DNA of 64,000 nucleotides, taken from NCBI GenBank assembly GCA_004431415.1, contig QPMI01000032.1:62001-126000 (forward strand), in the 5' to 3' direction. The notes under the pieces were generated by a model. The model was not told where the DNA came from. It ran no database searches and saw nothing but the letters and a program-made list of their open reading frames with translations. Of this stretch, positions 22,401 through 33,700 are shown in pieces (the first letter of the stretch is position 1; every line of letters starts with the position of its first letter). A program made the position numbers and the translations under genes. The DNA is from Cyanophora paradoxa. Its lineage: Eukaryota > Glaucocystophyceae > Cyanophorales > Cyanophoraceae.

Positions 22401-23513
22401 CCGGGCTCTCGTCCTCCTGTACTCTCGTCTCCAGCGTCCCCTCCGCCTCGGCCGCCTCCTCCGCCTCCGCCTCCTCCTCCGCCTCCTCCGGGGCTGTGCT
22501 CCTGCGGGCGCCGCACCTCCGCCGCCGGCGCTTCAGCATGCCGCCGGTGCTCTTGGGCCTGGAGGGCCCCGAGCCGGCGCCGGGGCTCTCCTCGGCGCCC
22601 CCGCTTTGTGCCGGATTCGCCTCCGGCGGGCTCGTCTCTTTCTTCGGGCAGAACGCGCTGGGCGGCGCCTGCGCCTCCGACGGGGAAATCGATCCGTACG
22701 CCGCCGTGGACGCCATCGCCGTGAGCCGCAAGCTCAGCACGCTCACCATCGTCTCCGACGTGGGGCCCGCCCCGCCCGTCCCCAGCCTTCCGGCGGGCCC
22801 CCCGGCCCCCCGCGTCCTCGTCTGCGATGACGACCCGGTACCCCCTTTTCAGATTTGATAATACGAGAAGACGAAGCGCTGATTTGATCCGTCCGCTCAG
22901 GTGAACCGCCTCCTGGCCGAGCGCATGCTCAAGAGCCTCGGGGCGGCGCCCGAGGTGGCCGCCAGCGGGCCGCAGGCCTCTGCCATGTACGCCGCCGCCC
23001 TGCGTACCCCCTGCGCCCACGAGGCCCCGGGGCCCTACCGCGTCGTCATCCTCGACCTGAACGTGCGTACCCCCTCCCCCAAGACGAGAGAGCCGTTTAT
23101 ACCCCGCTGACTCCCCGCGTTAGATGCCAGGCTACTCGGGGTACGACGTGGCGAGGGAGCTGCGGCGGCTGGAGGCGAACGAAGGCGGGGTACGGGCGGC
23201 GCTGGTGGCGTGGACGGCGAGCGGGGGCGCGGACGTCGAGCCGAAAGCGGCTGCGGCGGGATTCGACCGCGTGCTCCGCAAGCCGTGCCGCCGCGCTGAG
23301 TTCCGCGAGCTCCTCGAGCAGCTCGGCGCCCTGCCCCCCGCCCCCGCCCCGGCCCCTGCCCCCGCCCCGGACCCCGCCCCCGCCCCCGCACATGAAACGC
23401 CGTACTCCCTCGAGGTCATCCTCCCCCCCGTCCCCTCCAACTCCCCCGCCGACTCCTCCCCCCCTTCCCGGGAGCGGCCGGCCCCAGCGGCCGGCCCCAG
23501 CGCCAGCGACTGA
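19435..23513 (+). CDS. Membrane-bound hybrid histidine kinase with receiver domain
   Basis: The start is ATG 19435 (MKYYAGLRSAASSLAS). Phase-consistent exons are 19,435-19,583, 19,643-19,718, 19,799-19,989, 20,072-20,233, 20,289-20,343, 20,408-20,454, 20,693-20,768, 21,004-21,103, 21,331-21,442 and from 21,516 on. Exons 2-4 encode hydrophobic stretches (ALTTLLGICVCSALSVVLYL, LHWAALLLAAGCLVLL, TLASTGFAALAMTAAG), about four or five membrane spans. The H-box is VTHELRT|PLMAIVGS, split by an intron. The ATPase domain has the N-box (KLNQVLMNLLSNAIKF), DSGPGV, LFKRFSQLE and KGTGLGLAIV. A receiver follows: CDDDP, phospho-acceptor VVILDLNMPGYSGYDVA, WTASG and the lysine in LRKPC. A Pro/Ala-rich tail ends at TGA 23,511. 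The protein would autophosphorylate on His and pass phosphate to its own receiver Asp. The input signal is unknown. A variable insert between N-box and G1 box (21.6-21.95 kb) needs one more intron for the frame to hold. Confidence 0.85.
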
Positions 23514-24390
23514 GAACGAAGGCCCGCTCGGTTCGGTCCGAGGCTGGGTGCCCCCCGTAGTATTAGCGCTGGCCTTCTAGTGTTGCAGTGCTCTGAAGGG
23601 TTTTGAGGGGCCGGCCTCAACTATCGTTCCGCTCTATTATCTTATTGTTTTCTTATTCGCAGATATCAGTCAGATTCATTTATTGGTTGGAGGTATTTAT
23701 TCGCAGTGCTAGTGTGTCGTGCCCGGAGTCGCTAGAGACATGCGCTCCCAATTATGTCGCAGGGTTTTGCATTCACGTTCGTATAGGTAGCTATAGCCGC
23801 ATTGTTTCTTCGTGCAGCATCCGAGCGTTTGCTGTGGCCCAGTGGCGTTTTTTACCTTAGTTGACGAATTTTGGTGTGGTTGTCATTCTTCATTTTACAG
23901 ACATGCAGGTTCGCTTCCAAAGACATGATGAAGCTTAGTTTCGTATTTCCAGTTCAACAGTAAGCTCTTGTGGTGGCCTCAATTACATAAGCATTCGTAC
24001 GGTATGCTTTCCTTGCAGCATCGATATCCTCGCGGTCGATATCGTCGTCGGTATTATCGCATTGAAATTGTATTCGCACAGTGTGCGGCTCGGTCTCGAT
24101 CTTTCTACTCTGTCAGGTTGTGGTCCCGGCCGTTGGCTCGAGCTTCTTTGGCTTAGTCCTTTCAAGTTTGGATCTGGAGCCGCTGCCAGGCGTTGAATAC
24201 TGTGATTGACCATGTTAGACAGTGCTAGCTTCGTGCTTACAATTGCAAGGTCGATTTTTAATCGCCCCTAGGGGCCCGCAGCTTTGTTTATTTGCCGCAG
24301 TTCTCTAGGGCTTCGATCTCGCAATTTCTTGACATTGATAACAGTAGTACTTTGCTTCACTCGAATCGCTTCGTCTTATTAGCTATATCT

Positions 24391-24452
24391 AGAGTCCCAG
24401 ATTAACAGATCAAAATTTTGACATAGTCTGTTAATTTGCAATTGGGACTCTG
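24391..24452. repeat. Inverted repeat, MITE-like
   Basis: The left arm GAGTCCCAGATTAACAG faces the right arm CTGTTAATTTGCAATTGGGACTC. The arms pair apart from a few extra bases. The spacer is about 20 bases. No coding content. Confidence 0.55.
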
Positions 24453-25035
24453 CAGCTGTCGACGTCACTCTGCTAATTCGCTGCTGTTCAGTCGTCGACG
24501 TCTCATACAATCTATAGCTACCCCCCAAAAGTATCGCCCCATACAAGCATAAACAAGCGAGTCCCTGCGGAGCAGGAGTGACCTTAGGTCTTGAGGCTTC
24601 AAGGCGTGAGGGTGGCCGCTCTTTGTTTTATTATCGGGGCCCGCAGCCGCGCACCGGTACCGTAAGATCTAGATTCGTCGAGACCCGCGGCCGGCCGCGG
24701 CTTGACGTCTAGCTGACGATTTCGATCTGTTAATTTAATTTGGGACTGTTATATAACCAGACTCAGATTTATATAACCCACTAATTAACGGGCTGTTAAT
24801 CGAGGGTACTTCGAGGGTACCGGCGTACGCGTTACGCGTACCGCGAAGTAGTACATATACCGGTCGGACTCCGGGAGTCCGGGCCGGGACTCCGGATCCT
24901 ATACTATACTACCGTCACTAGTACCGTCACTACTACCGTGTAACTTCAACGGTGTAAGACTTATAATTAACGCGCTGACATATCTACCGCGCTGCCAAAT
25001 TACCGCACTCAAAAATTTCTATGGTCTATTTTGTC

Positions 25036-25160
25036 TTTGGTGAATTACCGGCCACAGTCTCTAGACACCAGCACTGCGGGGGCTGCCCAGGGGGCACAGG
25101 GACAAAGAGACAAAATAACTAAGACGAGAGTACGAAGAAGGACAAGACAAAGAGCCCCCC
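25036..25160 (+). repeat. Dispersed repeat, copy 1
   Basis: The conserved core reads GGTGAATTACCGGCCACAGT, then CTCTAGACACCAGCACTGCG and GGGGCTGCCCAGGGGGCA, followed by a purine-rich tail of GACAAAGAGACAAAATAACT type. The same core occurs at 25,677 and, inverted, at 53,819-53,940. AAATTTCTATGG precedes the core here and, at a greater distance, in copy 2. Confidence 0.75.
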
Positions 25161-25676
25161 CGCGGCCAAAATCGACAAAAAAAAGGAAAAAGACAAAGCT
25201 AAGATAGACCGAGATCGAGAAGAGACGAAAAGCGATCGCGAACGAGACCGAGCAGATGTACATGTAGCGACAGATCCGGTATCCAGAGGATGATCATGAC
25301 AGACACGAGGAAGAGCTAGAGCTAGAGATAACATCAACGTTAACTTAGTAACATTTGAAGGAACCACATCACTAACAAGCTTAAGCGGAGAGCAGAATTG
25401 ATCATGAGAAAGATAAATCACACTGATCACAGGAAGCAGACAATTGCAAGTCAGAGGAACCACAAGACGACGTGGAGGCTGAGGCGAAGCAGGACGAAGC
25501 GAAAGGGCAGAGCTACGGCAAGGGGAGGACATGTACACAGAAGGCGGATCAGGCGGATCAAGACTCAAGAGCAGGCGTCTAGATCTTTTGCTAACAATTT
25601 AAATTTCTATGGGCGGTTAACATTTGATGAAAACGCGGTAATTCGGTACGCATACCGATATCGATATTTGTTTTTT

Positions 25677-25805
25677 GGTGAATTACCGGCCACAGTCTCT
25701 AGACACCAGCACTGCGGGGGCTGCCCAGGGGGCATATACAACAAAGAGAACGACTGAAATAAGAAAATTAAGGCAAGAGCACTAAAAGCAACAAGACAGA
25801 GAGCC
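25677..25805 (+). repeat. Dispersed repeat, copy 2
   Basis: It has the same core as copy 1, with a diverged purine-rich tail (CAACAAAGAGAACGACTG...). It is preceded by TTTTTTGGTG, as in the inverted copy at 53.9 kb. The unit is short and has no coding signal; a SINE or solo terminal repeat is possible. Confidence 0.75.
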
Positions 25806-26246
25806 AAAATCGACCGTCAGACAGCAGAGGAAGAGAGTCCGAGAAGAGACGACGGACGAGAAAATCCGAGACGGAGATCGAGCACAGAAGAGGCAAAGAA
25901 GAGGAAATAGAGAGACACGAGAAAGAGCTAGAACCAGCACAGAGAACGCGCTAAAGCGCCTACGTATACCGACGGGCTACCGTTACCGTAGTACCGGCGC
26001 AGAAATTGTGGAACGCGCGGCTACGCGCCGCGGCGGGCCGGCGCCGTCACCGTAGGGGCCTGTACTGTAAGGCTGTACATGTGGGCTCAGCCTACTAGGC
26101 TGTACGCCGCTGTACTACGGTAGCCTGTAGGGCCGGTACCGCCGTACCGGTAATTAATATTTGTGGCGCGGTATTAATATTGAAGTCTTACGTGCACGGT
26201 AGCTCAATCATTGAATTTCCGATCGCGATTGTTCTTTCGATTCGCG

Positions 26247-26290
26247 AGTCTGGGAAGTTGAACCGGTAAACGGTTCAACTTCCCAGACTA
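26247..26290. repeat. Near-perfect hairpin
   Basis: GTCTGGGAAGTTGAACCG and its exact reverse complement are separated by GTAAA or similar. The arm sequence recurs in the longer inverted repeat just downstream, so the two are related. Confidence 0.8.
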
Positions 26291-26350
26291 CTCTCTAGTA
26301 CTCTGAGACTTCCTAGTACTCTGAGACTTCCCGGACACTTCCAACTTTCC

Positions 26351-26482
26351 GGAATTTCAAAAAGTTTACGAACGACTAATCTGTCGGATTCTGTCCGAGT
26401 CTGGGAAGTTGAACCGTTTACTTACGAGTTTAACGGTTCAACTTCCCAGACTCGGACAGATTAGTCGTTCGTAAATTCCGGA
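26351..26482. repeat. Long inverted repeat related to the upstream hairpin
   Basis: The left arm (GGAATTT...TTACGAACGACTAATCTG, then TCCGAGTCTGGGAAGTTGAA) is mirrored by the right arm ending AGTCGTTCGTAAATTCC. The arms differ by two small insertions in the left arm, and the loop is about 12 bases. Such foldback units behave as miniature inverted-repeat elements or form cruciforms. Confidence 0.8.
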
Positions 26483-27135
26483 AATTCGAGTTCCCGCCAA
26501 CTTTTTTTTGGCAACTTCCCGGAAATTGGCCGGAATCCCGAGTCCGCCGGGCGCACAGCACGCCGGTCCCACAGGGGCCGCGCCGGCGGCTGCATATTAT
26601 ACAGCAAATATATGCAATTAACCGTATATTACCAAATATATAATTCTTTTAAACAAGACTTGCGTGACCTCACGCTCTTCGTGATTGGCCGGACGCACGT
26701 GTGCATCACGTGTGGCCGCCATCAGCACTACCCCCCGCCTTCGTGCGCCCAAACTTTCCGCCCAGCTAGCTCGCTCCGCTCGCTCCAGCGCTCGGCCTCC
26801 GCGCACTCCGCGTGCTCGGGAGGCATGTGTGACGCTCTCGCTCGCTTGCCGCCGCCCGCCGCAGACAAATGCTCCTCGAAGGTGATCCTGCGGCGCGCGT
26901 CTTCCGTCAACGCTCTCCCCGTGCTTTAGATGCATGCACCAAGCTCTAGACGGGCCGGTGCGCCAGGCCTGCCGCTGGATCGGTCCCGGTTGTTCGAATC
27001 GCGGTTTCCGCCCATCCGGCGCGGTTTCGCCGCCCCGGTGCACGTGCCGCTCGTCTTGTTGTGTGTGTTTTCCCATCAGGCGGCGGCGAAATGGTCGCAG
27101 AAGAGAACGGAAAGGAAGTATAACACCTGTACATC

Positions 27136-27531
27136 ATGAAACGACGATGCGCAGCCGGCGGGCAGGCCCCCCGTCGTCAGGCGGCCGAGGAGCAGGAAGT
27201 ACTGCAGGCGCGGTTAGCAACAGCATCCTGGCAAAATGAACGGGCCGCCTGCGCACTCACCAGGAGTGAGGAAACATCCGTGCGCGTGTGTTGTATGCGC
27301 CTGGGTTGGGGTGAATGGGCGGATAGGGAGCTCTGCGGTTCAAAAGCGGGTGGTGTGAGCATCCTGGCGGAACGGGGCTGGCCGTCCGGACGCACGCTTA
27401 TACGATCAACAACATCGCTGAAAGTCTTCCGCGTGCACCCAAAGCGCACCGCGAAGCGCGACGGACATGCTGCGGTCCCGGAAGTCAGCATCACTTTCAG
27501 CCAGCCCATTGACCTCGGGGCTTGTCTATGA
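27136..27531 (+). CDS. Hypothetical frame, weak evidence
   Basis: This is a 131-residue frame from ATG 27136 to a TGA at 27,529-27,531. The C-terminal part (AAVPEVSITFSQPIDLGA) resembles a strand of bacterial-type Ig-like surface domains, where ITFS-P-D motifs are common, but this is only a visual likeness. It may be an exon of a degraded surface-protein gene. The rest shows no domain. Confidence 0.22.
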   Translation: MKRRCAAGGQAPRRQAAEEQEVLQARLATASWQNERAACALTRSEETSVRVCCMRLGWGEWADRELCGSKAGGVSILAERGWPSGRTLIRSTTSLKVFRVHPKRTAKRDGHAAVPEVSITFSQPIDLGACL

Positions 27532-28435
27532 ACAAAACATGCGCAAGCGTACTACGAAACGATACGAACCTGCTCAGCGAAGCTGATTCATTTCTGGACG
27601 GCACCCAGTTGGGTCTCGGAAGCAGCCTCGGTCTCGGGGACACTCGGTCCTCCAAGACATCCTTCTGGATGCGCTAAGAACTTTGCCTGTGCGCTTCGCT
27701 GCTCAGGCTGCTCAGGCTGCTCGCTGCCACGCACGACGGCACGGGTACGGCTCAGTTTCTAGCGCGAACGAAGGCTCGCCGTACCCACAAAGTTGAGTTG
27801 GAATTTTCGTACTACGGCGAGTTGAGTCAAAAAGTCCGAGTCAAAAACTCGAGCGATTTGCCTGATTGGTCAAAAAGGACTCGGAATTACTCAATCCACC
27901 GGCGCAGGTCCTGTTGGACCGGCGTGCTGTGGCGGAAGTTATAAATCACGTACATATACTGCGAGTCTGCGGCATTACCGTATACGTAGTACTTAGTAGC
28001 CTAGTAGTAAATTAACGCAGTGTCAAAGTTCGCCCTCCTTTGAGCGAAATACCGCGGTACCAAATCAATTATATAACGCGGTGTAACATTTTAAAGCTTG
28101 TATGGGTCGGTGATTTTGGGGGGTAATGTATATGGGGCGACTTCGCAGCAGAGAATTAACGCGGCACCAAATTGACGCGTTAAGACCGCGGATCTCGGCG
28201 CGTTAATTTGGTACCGAGTTAATTAAGTGACCGCGGTGTTTGCCATGCGCTACTATACGGTCACCGGCCCCCCGGGTAAGTTGAAGGGATTGCCGGCGCA
28301 TCATGGCATTTTGCCGCATGCGCAGTGCAAGTTTTTGCAATTAACGTACTACGGTACGCGTCTAACGTTTCCAGGCAAAGGCTTTCGTTTCCGTATACGT
28401 ATACGTAGCTGTTGAGGAGCACGCCGTGACGAGCG

Positions 28436-30019
28436 ATGGGTGTCGGCACGCACACGTACAGCAGCCGCCGCTCGGCTGTTGACGCCCGTTGGCCTGCTCG
28501 GCCGCGGCTCTCGCCCCTCTTCGCCGTCGTCGTCCTGGCGGCCGTCCTTCTTCGAGAGCCCGCCTCCGCCGTTTGCAGCAGCAATGCTGACTGCACGCCG
28601 TTAAACGCCGGCGCTGCTTGCGAGGGCGGCGCCTGCGTGCTTGATACCGCGTGTTCAAGCGACTCGGCCTGCGACACCCTGCTCGGGCTCAAAGCAGGCT
28701 CGAGCGTATGCGGCGGACGTCCTTACTGTGCTTGGGATTTCCCGTACGAGCTTGCCCCGACCCCGTCGCCCAGCCCGAGCCCGTCGCCCAGCCCGAGCCC
28801 GTCGCCCAGCCCGAGCCCGTCGCCAAGCCCGAGCCCGTCGCCAAGCCCCAGCGCTAGCCCCTCTCCGTCTCCGTCGCCGTCCCCGTCCCCGTCGCCATCT
28901 CCGTCGCCGTCTCCGAGTCCGTCCCCGTCGCCGTCGCCGTCGTCGAGCCCCAGCAGCGCCCCGCCCATGGCCACGCCGACCCCGACGCCAGTCCCCGCCA
29001 TCCACAAGGTCTGCAATCTTTCAGAAAGCAGCGCATATGCATCATTGCTCTCGGTTCTGATAGAAGGGTCGTCAGACAATCAACATCACGCGTATCACAA
29101 TCCAGGGCATCAGTGCTGGCACGCCAGGGACCGCTCTTCAGTTCGATCAAACCAACACCGCGAGGCTTGATCGGCCTGTCATTCAAACGCCTTCGGTGCG
29201 CCATGCGAATTCACGATCTAGATCTAGAATATCTTAAATGCACGAGTTCATGAATGGACTGCAGACGGGTGGGGATGTCTCGCTGTTCGGCGAAGGCTTC
29301 CCTGTCGGCCAGCCCATCACGATTCTGATCGTCTCGTCGACCGGCGCGACCTGCCCCGCCCTGAACCCGCGTATCGTTTCCACAACTGAGATCGCCTTCC
29401 GTGCGATTTTTATGAATTCGCGAATCTTTTTCGAATATGGGCGCGAGGTGTTTGACTTTCGGCGCCGGCGCAGGCGTTCCTCCCTTCTCTGCGAACTGCA
29501 ACCGCCCGACGACGCGAGGCCTCCTGCAGTTCAACCAGGGTACAGGGTACAGCCTCCAGATCGCTAGCGTCAACAACGCTTTCCAGGTATGCGACTGAGC
29601 GAGCTCTTGCAATCGTTTTCTGATGCGTGCCCTCGTTCTCATCATGGACAGGCTTTCACCCTTGCGAACGTGCGCGAGAAAATCGCGTTCCTTTTCACCC
29701 TAATGATCATCCTTTCTTTCTTTCTTTCTTTATCTTCCCTTTCCTTTCTTTATCCTCATGATCAAGTGTTGTTCGCAGGCATTCCAGTGGGCTCCTCCGG
29801 GTGTTGCGTCAGTGTGCGTTCTCTTCTAGATCTAGATGTGCTTCGAAATTGATCGGGAGGGTTTACGTACGTATACCTGGTCTGACCTCGAATCCACATT
29901 TTCGCAGCCCGTTCATCTCCGCAAGCACTCGCACGTCCTCGCCCTTCACTGCCATCTGGGGGGCCTTCGCCGCACTGGCGTGCGCCGTGGCTGCTGCAGC
30001 ATTCGCCGGCCATCATTGA
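28436..30019 (+). CDS. Secreted Ser-Pro-rich surface protein with hydrophobic C-terminus
   Basis: The gene starts at ATG 28436. Residues of about 25-45 form a signal peptide ([15 protein letters not shown], then EPASA). A cysteine-rich segment follows ([19 protein letters not shown] and [11 protein letters not shown]). A (Ser-Pro)n linker of about 70 residues then resembles hydroxyproline-rich wall glycoproteins of algae. Further exons, joined at AAG|GTCTGC to CCAG|GGCATC and later sites, read [59 protein letters not shown] and [10 protein letters not shown]. The last exon ends [20 protein letters not shown]...GHH, a hydrophobic tail of the type cleaved for a GPI anchor. The predicted role is a cell-wall or cell-surface protein. 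Exact exon ends between 29.2 and 29.9 kb are provisional. Confidence 0.6.
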
Positions 30020-30700
30020 AGATGGATAAAGCGCTAGCTAGCACCATCATTAAATGTATAAAGATCTGCGCAGCGCGCGATCAAAGATTAGACTAGCTAA
30101 TATAGTTTAGCACGTGATATTGTGTGCACGTGATAGCTTTAGGGACGTACCTTTCGCATCTTTCGCCTTTCGTTTCCTATTACATCGATGAATAAATTGC
30201 AAATGATCCTGAGCGCGATGCAAGGTCCCCGGCCCGACGAACAGTGGCGGACAATTAAGCGCAATGCCGCGATACAGCTCTAGACCTGCGCATGCCACAC
30301 ATATTCACACTATATAGCTAGTACTGAGTCAGCAGCTGCATTGCGTCGATTGCATACCGCAGCCTGTCACTGCAGCTGGCAGCCCCGCATTTTACTATGT
30401 GTCCCACTGCCGCTCGCCGTTCCAAGGTTGCGAGTCCCTATTAACGTTCAGAGATTGGGCCCCAGGACAGAAGCCATGCGCTAAAGAGGCTAGACTCTGA
30501 GAGGCGGCTAAAGAGGCCCTAGCTCCGAGGACTACTTATATCTATACTGCCCCCGCCGCGCGGCGCACAAAGGCACGTACGCGTGGAGCGCAGCTCGATC
30601 AAATCTTCTTCGGGAGGGACTGGATTCCCGAGGTCCGGCGCGCGCGCGAAGCGTACCGAATGCTATTAATCTTTGCCAAGTTGAGCATTAGCCCTGCCAA
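30020..30700. other. Intergenic region before satellite array
   Basis: No supported gene. It contains small palindromes and ends in a short tandem repeat. Confidence 0.4.
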
Positions 30701-30704
30701 TTTC

Positions 30705-30770
30705 GGGCGAAGCCTCTTCGGGCGAAGCCTCTTCGGGCGAAGCCTCTTCGGGCGAAGCCTCTTCCGTTGA
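30705..30770. repeat. 15-bp tandem repeat
   Basis: About four to five copies of GGGCGAAGCCTCTTC, immediately before the first large satellite unit. Confidence 0.85.
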
Positions 30771-33700
30771 TCGATGGTGAACGTGCCCATTTATTTTTTT
30801 TCCTCTCGAGTCCGATTGGTCCGAGCGTCCAGATTCGCAACCTCCGCAATGAAGGCGACCGGTCTCCGACGTGACACAGAGTTACACGGCTCCACGGATT
30901 TATTTTCAGACTCATAGCTCCCCTAAAATTTGCCCAAGACGATCGCTCTCCCGTGGGCGTCGGGCGAAAAGAATTTCCCTCCAGGATCAATTCCGGTACT
31001 TATACCCCGGGGTTCGATCGCGAAACTCCAAAAAGTGGGACCCGGTCCCGCGCGGTCCCCCGACGAAAGCGCGCCAGGGACGCCCCAGAGCAATCACAAT
31101 GACAGCCGAGAGCGCGCGCATCGCGGCAAGCTCGATCTCGGCCGCCGCCGACACTCCAGTCCGAAGAGTCGGCCGAAATTTTGATCCTGCCCGTTCCAGC
31201 CGGTCCCCCGACGCACGCATTCGACGCGTACTGGCGCGCACAGACATAGCAAGGCCTGCGCACTCCAGATATCCGCTTTTCGGAGCCGGAACAGCGCAGA
31301 AAGGTACCCGACAGCAGAAATTCGATCCTCCACAGCCCCGGGCAACTTTCCGCGCGCCCACGCCGCGGCGCATGCGCGGATCAATAGCATAAGCATTTGA
31401 GATGTAGAAGAAGCCTTTCGCACGGTCTCTAATTGCGCCGGGCCGCGAGGACCCAGCCGTCCCCGAAAATTCGATTCTGGACGGACCTGCACATCTTTCC
31501 GCGCGCCGTCGTGTCCCCACGCATGCCCATCGCTACAGTATTCATTTGAGATCTAAACGAAGCCTTCCGCAAGCTCTGTGGCCACGACAGAGCACGAGAA
31601 CCCAGCCGACGCCAAATTTTCGATCCTGGACAGGCCTGCACATATTTCCGCGCGCGCTCGCCTCCACAGCCCTGGACATCGATCCTGTACGCATCCGAGA
31701 TTCTGTTTAAGCGATTGATAAGCTCTGCACATGCGCCTGGCCGCGAGAACCTCGCCTCTCCCCTCAACACTCTCCTCTCAATATCCTCAGGGCCTCGAGC
31801 TCAACTACAGCTAGCTGATTGGCAGCACCACTCCTCCCCTCATTATATTCTCTCTCAGCTGCAGCAATTCCCCTTATCACATAATAATATTCTCTCGGCA
31901 CAACTCCTCTCAAGACAACTCCTTCCATAATTATATTCCCTCTCAGCAGCCCTCCCCGCCTCTCTCCCTGCCCCACCGACCCAGCGCCTCCTCGAGCTCC
32001 TCTTAATTCTCCTCTTATTAATTATGTACCAAACCTCCCCTCCCCTCTCCCTGCCCCACCGACCCAAAGACAGCCACGACGGGCCGCGATGATTAAGGGG
32101 GGCGCGAGGTGGGCGGCAGAGGCTTCGCCCGATGTTTGGGACCCGCAGGGGCCCAGGGCTTGTCCGTTGGTCGATGGTGAACGGGCGGAATTATTTTTTT
32201 TCCACTCGAGTCCGATTGGTCCGAGCGTCGAAGTTGACAACCTCCGCAATGAAGGCGAACGGTCTCCGACGTTACATAGCTGAACACGGACATTACACTT
32301 ATTTTTGGAGTCGTGGCTCCCCTCAAATTCCGTCCGCACTCCTGGGTCCCCGCCCGAAAATCGAATTTCCCTCCAGGATCAATTCCGGTATTTATACCCC
32401 GGGGCTCGATCGCGAAACCCCAAAAAGTGGGACCCGGTCCCGCGACGAAAGCGCGCCAGAGACGCCCCAGAGCGGTCACAATCACACCCAAGAGCGCGTG
32501 CATCGCGGCGAGCTCGATTTCAGCCGCCCTTGACGGTCCAGTCCAGAGAGTCGGCCGAAATTTTGATCCACCCGGTTCCGGCCGGTCCCGCGACGCGCGC
32601 AATCGATGCGTCTCGCGCGCATAGACATAGCAAGGCCTGCGCACTCCAGAAATCCGCTTTTCGGATCCAGGACAGCGCAGGAAGGTGCCCGATGGCAAAC
32701 AATCGATCCGCCCCGGGCAACTTTCCGCGCGCCCACGCCGCGGCGCATGCGCGGAGCAATAGTATAAGCATTTGAGATGTAGAAGAAGCCTTTCGCACGG
32801 TCTCTAATTGCGCCGGGCCGCGAGGACCCAGCCGTCCCCGAAAATTCGATTCTGGACGGACCTGCACATCTTTCCGCGCGCCGTCGTGTCCCCACGCATG
32901 CCCATCGCTACAGTATTCATTTGAGATCTAAACGAAGCCTTTCGCAAGCTCTGTGGCCGCGAAAGAGCACGAGAACCCAGCCGACGCCAAATATTCGATC
33001 CTGGACAGGCCTGCACATATTTCCGCGCGCCCTCGCCTCCGCAGCTCTGGGCATCGATCCTGTATGCATCCGAGATTCTGTTCACGTGATTCATAAGCTC
33101 TACGCATGCGCCTGCCCGCCGGAACCTCGCCCGTCCCCTCAACACTCTCCCCTTAATTTCCTCAGGGCCTCGAGCTCAACTACAGCTAGCTGATTGGCAG
33201 CACCACTCCTCCCCTCATTATATTCTCCCTCAGCTGAACCAATTCCCCTAATTACAAAATTATATTCTCTCAGGAAATCTCCTCTCATGCAGGACAACTC
33301 CTCCCATAATTATATTCCGTCGCAACAGCCCTCCCCTCCCCTCTCCCTCCCCTGCCAGGCCAGCTGATTGGCAGCACCACTCCTCCCCTCATTATATTAT
33401 TCTCAAGCCCTATAATATTCCCTCTCAGCAGCCCTCCCCGCCCCTCTCCCTGCCCCGCCGACCCAGCAACAGCCGCGACGGGCCGCGATGAACAAGGGGG
33501 GCGCGAGGAGGGCGGCAGAGGCTTCGCCCGATGTTTGGGACCCGCAGGGGCCCAGGGCTTGTCCGTTGGTCGATGGCCAACTCCCGAAATTATTGTCGGA
33601 TTTGAACCGGCGTTTTTTTCACTGAACCTCCACGAACCTCCGTGATGACGTTACATGAATGTAACGTCCGTGTTACGTTATGGTCACGAATTAGTCACGT

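Larger units (their letters stand above)
23514..28435. other. Gene-poor, repeat-rich interval
   Basis: Base composition drops to moderate GC after 23.6 kb. I see no intact gene. Contents include an inverted repeat at 24,391-24,452 (GAGTCCCA...TGGGACTC arms), two direct copies of a dispersed repeat (25,036 and 25,677), two hairpins at 26,247-26,290 and 26,351-26,482, and runs of short palindromes. A stretch near 24,515-24,545 (ACCCCCCAAAAGTATCGCCCCATACAAGC) partly resembles the reverse complement of 28,096-28,140, which could mark the ends of a degraded element. The open frame at 27,136 is listed separately. Confidence 0.45.

Noticed and set aside
26930..27030. tRNA-like B-box GTTCGAATC
   Set aside because: No matching A-box or cloverleaf stems could be drawn around it.
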